Shown piece by piece: positions 1 through 9,106 of a DNA stretch of 64,000 bases. The position numbers and the translations under genes were made by a program. Where the stretch lies: contig NZ_LZHZ01000045.1 of NCBI RefSeq assembly GCF_001667505.1, positions 26,210 through 90,209 of the forward strand, read 5' to 3'. Position 1 is the first letter of the stretch. Every line of letters starts with the position of its first letter. The notes beneath the pieces are model-generated. The model was not told the origin of the DNA. It saw only the letters and a program-made list of their open reading frames with translations, and searched no databases. The DNA is from Mycobacterium sp. ACS1612 (GTDB lineage: Bacteria; Actinomycetota; Actinomycetes; Mycobacteriales; Mycobacteriaceae).

Positions 1-73
1 CACGCCCCTCGACGAAATCGACTGGTGAGATAAATTAGCTACAAAACGGGCTGCGGTTCGTCAGCGAGTTAGC

Positions 74-79
74 TAGACT
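74..79 (+). promoter_or_regulatory. Candidate -10 hexamer (TAGACT) for the first gene
   Basis: TAGACT fits the mycobacterial -10 pattern TANNNT and ends 8 nt before the ATG at 88. The transcript would then have almost no leader. No convincing -35 is visible. This is inference from spacing. Confidence 0.35.
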
Positions 80-87
80 CTGCGGGT

Positions 88-531
88 ATGGCTGTCCGGG
101 CATCGAGAGAGGTCGTCTTCGAGGCGTCGCCTGAAGCGATTCTGGAGGCGCTCGCCGACATCGAGTCGGTGCCGGATTGGTCGCCGGTGCACAAGAAGGC
201 CGAGGTGATCGACCGGCATCCCGACGGCAAGCCCCGTCACGTCAAGGCGACTTTCAAGATCATGGGCATCACCGAGAAGGAAGTGCTCGAGTACAACTGG
301 GGCCCGCGTTGGATGGTGTGGGATGCGAAGGCGACGTTCAACCAGCGCGGCCAGCACGTCGAGTACAACCTGACACCCGAGGGCGACGACAGGACGAGGG
401 TGCGCTTCGACATCATCCTCGACCTGGGCGCCCCCATTCCCGAGTTCCTGATCACGCGGGCCAAGAAGATCGTGCTCGACGTCGCGACCGAGAGCCTGCG
501 GAAGCAGGTCATGGAGAAGTACGCGTCGTAG
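88..531 (+). CDS. SRPBCC (START-like) family protein
   Basis: A 147-residue protein of the SRPBCC/polyketide-cyclase-like lipid-binding fold. It opens with a beta strand (residues about 3-10), a helix with the typical EAILEALADIESVPDWSPV pattern, then alternating strands, and a long C-terminal helix (about 120-145). There is no signal peptide, so it should be cytosolic. Such proteins bind hydrophobic ligands or act as cyclases or dehydratases; the substrate cannot be read here. M. tuberculosis carries several related genes just before dapC (about Rv0854-Rv0857, from memory), so this looks like the edge of the conserved block. The LLM oxidoreductase follows 43 bp downstream on the same strand and may be co-transcribed. 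The ATG at 88 is favoured by the -10 hexamer just upstream. Confidence 0.8.
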   Translation: MAVRASREVVFEASPEAILEALADIESVPDWSPVHKKAEVIDRHPDGKPRHVKATFKIMGITEKEVLEYNWGPRWMVWDAKATFNQRGQHVEYNLTPEGDDRTRVRFDIILDLGAPIPEFLITRAKKIVLDVATESLRKQVMEKYAS

Positions 532-574
532 GTTCTCGGAATAGCGGATGCGGGGTCCGCGGTTGCCCGCAGGT

Positions 575-1492
575 ATGCCGACAGGAATCGTGCTCTTCCC
601 CAATCCGCAAGCCCCCAATCTCGTCGACGATGTGATCGGGCAGGCCGCCCGCGCATACGAGCTCGGCGTCCGGCAGATCTGGCTGGCCCAGCAGCTCGAC
701 CACGACGCGATATCGCTTGCGGGTTTGGTCGGCGCGGCGGTGCCGGGGCTCGGTGTCGGGACGTCGGTGGTGCCGATCAACCCGCGCCATCCGCTGATCA
801 TCGCGTCGCAGGCGCAGACGGCGCAGGCCGCATCGCACGGCAACTTCAGCCTCGGCCTCGGCCTGGGCGCGCACGAGCCGGAACGGCAGGCGTTCGGCGT
901 GTCGTGGCCCAACACCATCACCCGCCTTCGCGAACACCTCACCGTGCTGAGGGCCATCTTCGACACCGGGACCGTCGACTTCACCGGTGCCGAGGTCAGC
1001 GCACATTCTGGTTGGCCGGTGCGCGTCGCGGGAGGCACACCGGTTCCCGTCTACGTCGCGGCGATGGGACCGAAAGCGCTGCAGGTGACAGGCGAATTAG
1101 CCGATGGCACATTGCCTTTCATCGCCGGCCCGCGTGCCATCGAGGAGTTCATCGAACCGACGATCGCAAAGGCGGCTGCCGACGCAGGTAGACCCAAACC
1201 AAAGGTGATCGCCTCGGTGCCGGTGCTGGTGTCCGACGACGTCGAATTCGCGAAGCGGGTGGCGGCGCAGGAGCTGGGGTTCTACGCGACGATCCCCTCG
1301 TATCAGAAGGTCATCGCCAGGGAACGGGTCGACAGTGTCGCCGACCTCGCCGTGGTGGGCCCCGCGCAATCGGTGGCGCGTCAGCTCAAGCGCTACCTGG
1401 ACGCCGGGGCCACCGACGTCGTGCTCAGCGCGATCGACCGCACCGACCCGGCGCAGGCCGAAGAACTCTGGGCGGTCGCCGCCTCGCTCTGA
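575..1492 (+). CDS. LLM-class F420-dependent oxidoreductase
   Basis: About 305 residues with the luciferase-like monooxygenase TIM-barrel fold. Typical segments are an N-terminal strand (GIVLFPNPQAPN), the substrate-gating stretch around QIWLAQQLDHDAIS, and the FSLGLGLGAHEP loop that normally contacts the flavin phosphate. In mycobacteria this class mostly uses coenzyme F420 rather than FMN; that assignment is by family, not by a diagnostic residue. The substrate is unknown. I prefer the ATG at 575: an upstream in-frame ATG at 548 would add nine residues that do not look like the barrel start. The gene ends 4 bp before the convergent CbtB stop, so the LLM and nitrile hydratase operons meet tail to tail. 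Confidence 0.8.
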   Translation: MPTGIVLFPNPQAPNLVDDVIGQAARAYELGVRQIWLAQQLDHDAISLAGLVGAAVPGLGVGTSVVPINPRHPLIIASQAQTAQAASHGNFSLGLGLGAHEPERQAFGVSWPNTITRLREHLTVLRAIFDTGTVDFTGAEVSAHSGWPVRVAGGTPVPVYVAAMGPKALQVTGELADGTLPFIAGPRAIEEFIEPTIAKAAADAGRPKPKVIASVPVLVSDDVEFAKRVAAQELGFYATIPSYQKVIARERVDSVADLAVVGPAQSVARQLKRYLDAGATDVVLSAIDRTDPAQAEELWAVAASL

Positions 1493-1495
1493 GCG

Positions 1496-1693
1496 CTAGT
1501 GGCAGGGGAACCCCAGCAGGTGACGGGCGTCGTGCATGAACTCGTGAATCGCGGTGTTGGAGCCGAAGATCGACGATGCGCCCTGGTCGAGGCCGACGAA
1601 GTACAGAGTCAGCAACGCCAGCAGCACGGTGACACTCAGCCACCCGGCGCCTGCCAGCGTGATCGACCGGCTCTTGGCGACTGTTTCACTCAT
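1496..1693 (-). CDS. cbtB: CbtB-like cobalt transporter subunit
   Basis: A 65-residue protein with one transmembrane helix (about residues 12-35) and a C-terminal metal-binding tail containing HEFMHDARHLLGFPCH. This is the hallmark of CbtB, the small partner of the CbtA cobalt permease. Here it is the last gene of the nitrile hydratase operon, overlapping the accessory gene by 8 bp, so its likely job is delivering or importing cobalt for the enzyme. No CbtA gene and no cobalamin riboswitch lies beside it. The family is recognised with good confidence; acting in cobalt supply to this enzyme is inference from the operon. Confidence 0.8.
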   Translation of the reverse strand: MSETVAKSRSITLAGAGWLSVTVLLALLTLYFVGLDQGASSIFGSNTAIHEFMHDARHLLGFPCH

Positions 1694-1976
1694 GTCCGTC
1701 TCCGTTCAGTTTCGGCGGCGCGGTCAGCAGCCGGTGGTCGTCGATCACCTTCTCGAGTGCGGCGACCCAGTGGTCGTAGTACTGCCAGTCGCCGCGCCCG
1801 TCGGCCGGTGCACTCTCCCATTCACCGATCGCCTCGATCAGACTCTGCTGGAATTCACTCCACTGGTAATGGCCGAATTCGGACAGCGCCAACGCCAACC
1901 CGAACGCCCGCCGCTGCCATTCGTGCTCGAACTGCGGTGCGGCCTGATCGGTTGTGCAGGTGTCGTGCAGCCTCAC
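1686..1976 (-). CDS. Nitrile hydratase accessory protein (activator)
   Basis: A 96-residue protein resembling the small activator (P14K/NhlE type) that escorts cobalt into the alpha subunit of cobalt nitrile hydratases by subunit swapping. It has the family features: an aromatic-rich central helix (FEHEWQRRAFGLALALSE), the FGHYQWSEFQQSLI stretch, then WQYYDHWVAALEKVI. It resembles a shortened beta-subunit N-domain, as is known for this family. It follows the alpha gene with a 4-bp overlap and overlaps cbtB by 8 bp, so translation is probably coupled and the stoichiometry kept close. Confidence 0.85.
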   Translation of the reverse strand: MRLHDTCTTDQAAPQFEHEWQRRAFGLALALSEFGHYQWSEFQQSLIEAIGEWESAPADGRGDWQYYDHWVAALEKVIDDHRLLTAPPKLNGDGHE

Positions 1977-2596
1977 GACGCCTGCCCTGCCAACGCGACC
2001 CCCATCATGGATTCCGTCGTCACCAGATCCATCAGCATCTCGTCAGTGAAATCCTCGGTGCCGCAGGGCCGTTCGGGGATCACGAACCAGCGGGAGTGTC
2101 CGCTGCTGTCCCAGACCTTGATTTCGGTGTCGTCGGGCAGGTGCAGACCGACCTCGGCGAGCACCTTGCGCGGTTCGCGCGCGGCCCTGGCCCGGAACAC
2201 CGGATCCTTGTACCAGTACGGTGGCAACCCCAGCACCGGCCACGGAAAGCACGAGCACAGCGTGCAGATGATCAAATTGTGTACGCCGGGGGAGTTGGCG
2301 ACGGCCTGCAGGTGTTCACCCTCCGCGCCCGCCATGCCCTCGGGTAGGTCGAGTTCGGCGATCGCGGCGGGCGTGTCGGTGACCACCCTGGCCGCGAAGT
2401 CGGGATCGGTCCACGCCTTGACGACGATCCGCTTACCGTTCAGCGGCGTCATCTCCGATTCGAAATAGGCCAGCACCTTGTCGACCGTTTGCGGATTGAT
2501 CACCCCCTTGGAGATCAAAAGTGATTCCAGCGCTTCGACTTTCGCCGCGCTGGACGCTTCCCGGTCGTCGGGATACTGAAACTGGCCGCTCATCAC
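1973..2596 (-). CDS. nthA: Nitrile hydratase alpha subunit, cobalt type
   Basis: About 207 residues. The metal-binding claw CTLCSC is at residues 111-116. Thr in the second position is characteristic of the cobalt class; the iron class has Ser. Two of the cysteines are normally oxidised to sulfinic and sulfenic acids. The enzyme hydrates nitriles to amides as an alpha-beta heterodimer; thiocyanate hydrolase is a related alternative. The start GTG overlaps the beta stop (GTGA), with an ATG one codon later. The gene order beta-alpha-activator is the usual cobalt-type order. No signal peptide is seen, so the enzyme should be cytosolic. Confidence 0.93.
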   Translation of the reverse strand: MMSGQFQYPDDREASSAAKVEALESLLISKGVINPQTVDKVLAYFESEMTPLNGKRIVVKAWTDPDFAARVVTDTPAAIAELDLPEGMAGAEGEHLQAVANSPGVHNLIICTLCSCFPWPVLGLPPYWYKDPVFRARAAREPRKVLAEVGLHLPDDTEIKVWDSSGHSRWFVIPERPCGTEDFTDEMLMDLVTTESMMGVALAGQAS

Positions 2597-3327
2597 ATAC
2601 CTTCCAGGTAGGCCTCGAACAACTCGGCGTAGAACATTTGCGGGCCGGCCTCGGCACGCACACCGAACAACTCGGACGGGTCGAACGCGACGATGTAGAC
2701 GGGCATCGGGGTGCCGATGCCGTCGCCGGTCTCCACGAAATAGGCGTAGTCGCCCTCGAAGATGCGCTCGACGATGCCGGTCCTACCGCGTAGGTGGCCC
2801 GGCAGTCGGGTGTGCTCGGCGGCGGGCACGTTGGTGATCCGGACCTTGTCGCCGACGGCGAACTTGGGGTGCGCCACATCCCGGCGAGGGGAGTCGCCCT
2901 TGCGCAGGTAGCGCGTCACCTGATCATCGATCGCAGGCTGGGGATCGGGGAGACCGGGAGCCTGTCCTGACGCCAATTCGGTTTGCCGCGAGGTCAGTTC
3001 GTCATCGGTCAGGTAGCCCTTGTCGATTAAGAACTGGGTGATGCCACCCAACCACTTCTCGTAGTACCGGTACTTGAAGTAGTCGAACGGGTCCATCGCC
3101 TCGGCGCCGGTGCGCAAGTGGGCCCATGTCCAGGTCTCCGCGAACGTCGTCGGCACCTGATCGATCGGATATTTCGGCAGCGCGGCACTCAGGTGCTTGG
3201 ACAGGCCCATCATCGCGACATGGATGCCGAAGATGCGCTTCTCCCAATCCTCGACGAACACCCGCCTCTCGAGGTTCCTCAGTTCGGGTAGCCCTTCCAG
3301 GCCACCGAGATAGTGCTGCAACTTCAT
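2593..3327 (-). CDS. nthB: Nitrile hydratase beta subunit
   Basis: 244 residues, the expected length. The N-terminal helical arm begins MKLQHYLGGLEGLPEL. The middle has the family signature FKYRYYEKWLGGITQFL and the C-terminal half is an SH3-like barrel (PKFAVGDKVRITN, then RGRTGIVERIFEGDYAYFVE). It is the first gene of the operon, with a 139-bp divergent interval to the GlxA-type regulator. With the alpha subunit it forms the active site lid and helps hold the metal claw. The start ATG at 3327 fits the family N-terminus. Confidence 0.93.
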   Translation of the reverse strand: MKLQHYLGGLEGLPELRNLERRVFVEDWEKRIFGIHVAMMGLSKHLSAALPKYPIDQVPTTFAETWTWAHLRTGAEAMDPFDYFKYRYYEKWLGGITQFLIDKGYLTDDELTSRQTELASGQAPGLPDPQPAIDDQVTRYLRKGDSPRRDVAHPKFAVGDKVRITNVPAAEHTRLPGHLRGRTGIVERIFEGDYAYFVETGDGIGTPMPVYIVAFDPSELFGVRAEAGPQMFYAELFEAYLEGM

Positions 3328-3377
3328 CCGGCCGGATTCCTTTCACGCGGGCGATGAAATCAGGCTCCGGCGACGTT

Positions 3378-3393
3378 GTTACGAACGTGTTAC
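3378..3393. promoter_or_regulatory. Direct repeats in the nitrile hydratase/GlxA divergent promoter
   Basis: GTTAC occurs at 3378-3382 and again at 3389-3393, exactly 11 bp apart, with similar flanks (CGTTGTTACGA and ACGTGTTACAC). Direct repeats one helical turn apart are the usual format of AraC-type operators, and the adjacent regulator has an AraC domain. The assignment is inference. Confidence 0.3.
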
Positions 3394-3466
3394 ACCGTGT
3401 TTTCCATCCGCGACGAACTAGGACGCCGGATACGCAAATCCGGACATCACCCAAGGCGGTGCGCTG

Positions 3467-4399
3467 ATGCCTGCGGCGTCCAAACAGGTTGCGGTGCTGG
3501 TGTATGACGGCGTGCGCACGCTGGATGTGACCGGTCCGTTGGAGGTTTTCGACGTTGCCCGATCATTGCGCTGCCGCTACGACGTCCAGCTGTACGCCGT
3601 AACGGGTGACACGGCGGTGCGTTGCTCGTCGGGTATGACCCTGGGAGCTGCACCGCTCTCCGCGCTTCCATCCGCCGTGGACACCCTGGTGGTGCCCGGC
3701 GGTGAATGCCTGGTGGCGCCTGGCCCCGACCCTCGTCTGGTGGCGGCCATCCGCCGCCACGCGCCGACCGCGCGGCGCATGGCGTCGATCTGCGCCGGTT
3801 CGTTCGCACTCGCGGCGGCGGGGTTGCTCGACGGTGTGCGCACCACGACGCACTGGCGCCTTCTCGACGTCTTCGCCCGTCGACATCCAGAGGCGGTGCT
3901 GGAATCCGAATCGGTGTACGTCCGTGACGGTGAGATCTGGAGCTCGGCCGGCGTGGCGGCGGGCATCGACCTGACGCTCGCAATGGTGGCCGACGATCAT
4001 GGGGCGGCGATCGCGCACGAAATCGGCAAAGACATGGTGGTTTTCAGCAGGCGTCTGGAGGGGCATCCGCAGCTGTCGGTGTCCGCACGAACCCCGCGGC
4101 CCAGCCATCCCCGCCTGGAGCACCTGCTGCAGACCATCAACGCCGACCCCGCCGCCAAATACACGCTCGACAAGGTCGCGGCCGATATCGGGGTGAGCGC
4201 GCGGCACCTGACCCGGCTGTTCAGGTCGCAGGTGGGCTGCACGTTGCGGGAGTACGTGGTGGCGGTGCGGATGGAGGGCGCGGTCGGACTGGTGCTCGCC
4301 GGTGAGTCGTTCCACGCCGCAGCGCGTCGGTGCGGATTGCGCGACGGTTCGCAGTTGCGTGAGCTGTTGGCTTCGCCGCCACCGCCGTTCGGGCGGTGA
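3467..4399 (+). CDS. GlxA-type regulator: DJ-1/PfpI domain plus AraC DNA-binding domain
   Basis: 310 residues. Residues about 8-175 form a DJ-1/PfpI-like glutamine amidotransferase fold with the nucleophile-elbow Cys in SICAGSFALAAAG; in this family it normally senses ligand rather than catalyses. Residues about 215-305 are the AraC DNA-binding domain, with a clear first helix-turn-helix (DKVAADIGVSARHLTRLF). The second is weaker (AARRCGLRDGSQLRELL). It is divergent from the nitrile hydratase operon, so it is the obvious candidate activator for nitrile or amide use. The inducer is unknown. Confidence 0.87.
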   Translation: MPAASKQVAVLVYDGVRTLDVTGPLEVFDVARSLRCRYDVQLYAVTGDTAVRCSSGMTLGAAPLSALPSAVDTLVVPGGECLVAPGPDPRLVAAIRRHAPTARRMASICAGSFALAAAGLLDGVRTTTHWRLLDVFARRHPEAVLESESVYVRDGEIWSSAGVAAGIDLTLAMVADDHGAAIAHEIGKDMVVFSRRLEGHPQLSVSARTPRPSHPRLEHLLQTINADPAAKYTLDKVAADIGVSARHLTRLFRSQVGCTLREYVVAVRMEGAVGLVLAGESFHAAARRCGLRDGSQLRELLASPPPPFGR

Positions 4400-4401
4400 C
4401 G

Positions 4402-5571
4402 CTACCCGCGCAGCACCGACAGTCGCCGGATGGCCTCGTCGAGCGTCTCGTCCCGCTTACAAAAGGCGAAGCGCACCAAATGATTCCACGCTGCGGCGTG
4501 GTCGGCGGCCGGATCGCAGAACGCGGACATCGGGATTGCCGCCACGCCTGCGCGTTCAGGCAGTTGCGCACAGAATTCGGTGCTGTCGTGATAGCCGAGC
4601 GGCCGCGGATCCGCGCACAGGAAGTAGGTGCCGAAGCTGTCGTGCACCTCGAAACCGAGTTCCGCCAAGGCCGATCCGAGCTTGTCGCGCTTGGCCTGTA
4701 GCGAGTCCCGCAGCGCCGCCACCCAGGTTTCCTCGGTGTTGAGCGCATGCGCGACGGCGGGCTGAAACGGCGCACCGCCGACGTAGGACAGGTATTGCTT
4801 GGCCGCGCGCACGCCCGCAATCAAATCCGCTGCGCCGCAAGCCCATCCGATCTTCCACCCGGTGCAGTTGAACATCTTCGCCGCGCTGGAGATGGTGATG
4901 GTACGGGCCGCCATACCCGGATAGTTGGCGAGCGGCAGGTGACGGTGACCGTCGAAGACCAGATGCTCGTAGACCTCGTCGGTGATCACCAGCAGGTCGG
5001 CGTCGACCGCGAGCTTGGCCAGCGCCCGAAGTTCGTCATCGGTGGCCACCATGCCCGTCGGGTTGTGCGGCGAGTTGACAATCAACGCTTTCGTCTTCGG
5101 CGTCACCGCGTTCCGGAGTCCGTCGACGTCGATCCGGAAGCCCCGGCCGTCCTGCACCAGTGGGATCGCCCGGCGCTCGCACCCTGCCATCGCGATGACG
5201 GGGGAGTAGGAGTCGTAGAACGGTTCGATCAACAACACCTCGGAGCCGGGTTCGACGAGGCCGAGCACCGCCGCCGCGATGGCCTCCGTCGCACCGACGG
5301 TGACAAGCACCTCGGTGTCGGGGTCGTATTCGGTGCCGAAGTGGCGGCTGCGTTGCGCGGCGATCGCCTCCCGCAGCGGCGCGATGCCGACGCCGGGCGG
5401 GTATTGGTTGACGCCCTCGGCGATGGCGTTTTCGGCGATCTTGAGCATCGCGGGAGGGCCGTCCTCGTCGGGAAAACCCTGGCCGAGGTTGATCGCGCCG
5501 ATGCGGGCGGCGAGCGCCGACATCTCGGCGAAGATCGTGACCGCATAGGGCTGCAGCCGAGAGACTGTCAT
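4402..5571 (-). CDS. dapC: PLP aminotransferase (N-succinyldiaminopimelate aminotransferase type)
   Basis: 389 residues, fold-type I aminotransferase. Visible signatures are the N-terminal INLGQGFPDEDGP motif, NSPHNPTGMV, the cofactor region VITDEVYEHLVFDG and the Schiff-base lysine in SSAAKMFNCTGWKIGW. Position next to fadA matches M. tuberculosis Rv0858c, called DapC, which makes N-succinyl-LL-2,6-diaminopimelate for lysine and peptidoglycan. Close relatives act on methionine or kynurenine, so exact substrate rests on synteny. The start at 5571 gives the family N-terminus MTVSRLQPYAVTIF. It diverges from fadA across 118 bp. Confidence 0.88.
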   Translation of the reverse strand: MTVSRLQPYAVTIFAEMSALAARIGAINLGQGFPDEDGPPAMLKIAENAIAEGVNQYPPGVGIAPLREAIAAQRSRHFGTEYDPDTEVLVTVGATEAIAAAVLGLVEPGSEVLLIEPFYDSYSPVIAMAGCERRAIPLVQDGRGFRIDVDGLRNAVTPKTKALIVNSPHNPTGMVATDDELRALAKLAVDADLLVITDEVYEHLVFDGHRHLPLANYPGMAARTITISSAAKMFNCTGWKIGWACGAADLIAGVRAAKQYLSYVGGAPFQPAVAHALNTEETWVAALRDSLQAKRDKLGSALAELGFEVHDSFGTYFLCADPRPLGYHDSTEFCAQLPERAGVAAIPMSAFCDPAADHAAAWNHLVRFAFCKRDETLDEAIRRLSVLRG

Positions 5572-5650
5572 GGTCGCCGAGCCTAGGCGAACAGAGATAC
5601 ACAGCAGGAGTGGCGAGTGGACGAGCGGTAGCTCCGCTGCTGAGCAGCCT

Positions 5651-5683
5651 CCCAACCACCCGGTTGGGTGGGGCTGTTAGGCT
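5651..5683 (+). promoter_or_regulatory. fadA promoter with overlapping palindromes
   Basis: TAGGCT at 5678-5683 is a -10 candidate ending 6 nt before the fadA ATG, so the mRNA may be leaderless. Over the expected -35 lie two overlapping inverted repeats: CCCAACC-ACCC-GGTTGGG (5651-5668) and CCACCC-GGTT-GGGTGG (5656-5671). This is a plausible operator for a fatty-acid-responsive repressor. The regulator is unknown. Confidence 0.45.
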
Positions 5684-5689
5684 CGCCGT

Positions 5690-6901
<1,212 letters not shown>

Positions 6902-6905
6902 GACC

Positions 6906-9062
6906 GTGGCAGAGAACACCATCAAGTGGGACAAGGATGCTGACGGCATCGTCACCCTGACACTCGACGACCCCACCGGCTCGGCGAACGTGATGAACGA
7001 GCACTACAGCGAGTCCATGCACAACGCTGTGGAACGGCTTGCCGCCGAGAGGGATTCGATCACCGGCGTCGTGATCACGAGCGCGAAGAAGACCTTCTTC
7101 GCCGGTGGTGACCTCAAGGGCATGATCAACCTCGGGCCGGAGAACGCTGGCGAGGCGTTCGACACCGTCGAGGCCGTAAAGCGTGACCTCCGCGCGCTGG
7201 AGACGCTGGGCAAGCCGGTCGTCGCCGCCATCAACGGTGCCGCGCTCGGCGGCGGCCTTGAGATCGCGCTGGCCTGCCACCACCGCATCGCCGCCGACGT
7301 CAAGGGCAGCGTGCTGGGCCTGCCCGAGGTGACCCTGGGCCTGCTGCCCGGCGGTGGCGGCGTCACCCGCACCGTGCGGATGTTCGGCATCCAGAACGCG
7401 TTCATGAACATCCTGAGCCAGGGCACCCGCTTCAAGCCCGCCAAGGCCAAGGAGATCGGTCTGGTCGACGAACTCGTCGACTCCGTCGAGGAATTGGTAC
7501 CCGCCGCCAAGGCCTGGATCAAGGCCAACCCGGATGCGCACACTCAGCCGTGGGATGCCAAGGGCTACAAGATGCCCGGTGGCACACCGAGCAGCCCGGC
7601 GCTGGCCGGCATCCTGCCGTCGTTCCCCGCGCTGCTGAAGAAGCAACTCAAGGGCGCGCCGATGCCCGCACCGCGGGCCATCCTGGACGCGGCCGTCGAG
7701 GGTGCGCAGGTGGACTTCGACACCGCCAGCCGCATCGAGAGCCGCTACTTCACCCAGTTGGTCACCGGCCAGGTCGCCAAGAACATGATCCAGGCGTTCT
7801 TCTTCGACCTCCAGTACATCAACGGCGGCGGGTCGCGGCCCGACGGCATCGAACCGGTCAAGATCAACAAGATCGGTGTGCTGGGCGCGGGCATGATGGG
7901 TGCGGGCATCGCCTACGTCTCGGCGAAGGCCGGTTACGACGTCGTACTCAAGGACGTCAGCCTCGAAGCCGCGCAGAAGGGCAAGGGCTACTCCGAGAAG
8001 CTCGAAGCCAAGGCCCTTGAGCGGGGCAAGACCACGCAGGAGCGCTCCGACGCACTGCTGGCGCGTATCACGCCGACCGGCGACGCGGCCGACCTCAAGG
8101 GTGTCGACTTCGTCATCGAGGCGGTGTTCGAGGACCAGGACCTCAAGCACAAGGTGTTTCAGGAGATCGAGGACATCGTCGAGCCCAACGCGCTGTTGGG
8201 ATCGAACACCTCGACCCTGCCGATCACCGGCCTGGCGACCGGCGTGAAGCGCCAGGAGGACTTCATCGGTATCCACTTCTTCAGCCCCGTCGACAAGATG
8301 CCGCTGGTCGAGATCATCAAGGGCGAGAAGACTTCTGACGAGGCGCTGGCCCGGGTGTTCGACTACACGCTGGCCATCGGCAAGACGCCGATCGTCGTCA
8401 ACGACAGCCGCGGCTTCTTCACCAGCCGCGTCATCGGCACCTTCGTCAACGAGGCACTGGCGATGCTGGGCGAGGGTGTCGAGCCGGCGTCCATCGAGCA
8501 CGCCGGTTCGCAGGCCGGCTATCCGGCCCCGCCGCTGCAGCTGTCCGACGAGCTCAACCTGGAACTGATGCACAAGATCGCCGTCGCCACCCGCAAGGGG
8601 GTCGAGGCCACGGGCCAGACCTACGAGCCGCACCCGGCCGAGGCGGTAGTCGAGAAGATGATCGAAATCGGTCGTCCGTCGCGGTTGAAGGGTGCAGGCT
8701 TCTATGAGTACGTGGACGGCAAGCGCACCGGTCTGTGGCCTGGCCTGCGCGAGACGTTCAAGTCCGGCAGCGCTGCAACGTCTCAAATCCCGCTGCAGGA
8801 CATGATCGATCGGATGTTGTTCGCCGAGGCGCTGGAGACGCAGAAGTGCCTCGACGAGGGCGTGCTCACGTCGACCGCCGACGCGAACATCGGCTCGATC
8901 ATGGGCATCGGCTTCCCGCCGTACACCGGTGGCTCGGCGCAGTTCATCGTCGGATACCAGGGCCCGGCGGGTACCGGTAAGGACGCCTTCGTCGCCCGCG
9001 CCAAGGAACTGGCGGCACGCTACGGCGACCGCTTCACCCCGCCGGATTCTCTGACCAGTTAG
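6906..9062 (+). CDS. fadB: Trifunctional-enzyme alpha chain FadB (enoyl-CoA hydratase / 3-hydroxyacyl-CoA dehydrogenase)
   Basis: 718 residues from a GTG. The N-terminal crotonase domain (about 1-250) shows GGGLEIALACHHRIA and LPEVTLGLLPGGGGVTR, which hold the oxyanion hole and hydratase glutamate. A Rossmann domain begins near residue 320 (GVLGAGMMGAGIAYVSAKAG) with the catalytic His in IGIHFFSPVDKMPLVEII. Two C-terminal dehydrogenase domains follow. It hydrates enoyl-CoA and oxidises 3-hydroxyacyl-CoA with NAD, passing product to FadA. It is the second gene of the fadAB operon and is closed by the terminator at 9076-9105. Confidence 0.95.
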   Translation: MAENTIKWDKDADGIVTLTLDDPTGSANVMNEHYSESMHNAVERLAAERDSITGVVITSAKKTFFAGGDLKGMINLGPENAGEAFDTVEAVKRDLRALETLGKPVVAAINGAALGGGLEIALACHHRIAADVKGSVLGLPEVTLGLLPGGGGVTRTVRMFGIQNAFMNILSQGTRFKPAKAKEIGLVDELVDSVEELVPAAKAWIKANPDAHTQPWDAKGYKMPGGTPSSPALAGILPSFPALLKKQLKGAPMPAPRAILDAAVEGAQVDFDTASRIESRYFTQLVTGQVAKNMIQAFFFDLQYINGGGSRPDGIEPVKINKIGVLGAGMMGAGIAYVSAKAGYDVVLKDVSLEAAQKGKGYSEKLEAKALERGKTTQERSDALLARITPTGDAADLKGVDFVIEAVFEDQDLKHKVFQEIEDIVEPNALLGSNTSTLPITGLATGVKRQEDFIGIHFFSPVDKMPLVEIIKGEKTSDEALARVFDYTLAIGKTPIVVNDSRGFFTSRVIGTFVNEALAMLGEGVEPASIEHAGSQAGYPAPPLQLSDELNLELMHKIAVATRKGVEATGQTYEPHPAEAVVEKMIEIGRPSRLKGAGFYEYVDGKRTGLWPGLRETFKSGSAATSQIPLQDMIDRMLFAEALETQKCLDEGVLTSTADANIGSIMGIGFPPYTGGSAQFIVGYQGPAGTGKDAFVARAKELAARYGDRFTPPDSLTS

Positions 9063-9075
9063 CGGTCCGTACGCG

Positions 9076-9105
9076 AAAGCCCCCGAACAACTTTCGGGGG
9101 CTTTT
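9076..9105 (+). terminator. Intrinsic terminator of fadAB
   Basis: A perfect 12-bp stem, AAAGCCCCCGAA (9076-9087) with TTCGGGGGCTTT (9093-9104), a 5-nt loop, and a short T run within and after the 3' arm. It starts 14 bp after the fadB stop. The palindrome could also stop the convergent lipase transcript. Confidence 0.85.
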
Positions 9106-9106
9106 G

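Noticed and set aside
3328..3466. Cobalamin riboswitch ahead of the nitrile hydratase operon
   Set aside because: The 139-bp interval has no conserved B12 box and is too short for the aptamer plus promoter.
4747..5586. Plus-strand frame antisense to dapC
   Set aside because: No recognisable fold; dapC has conserved PLP motifs on the other strand.
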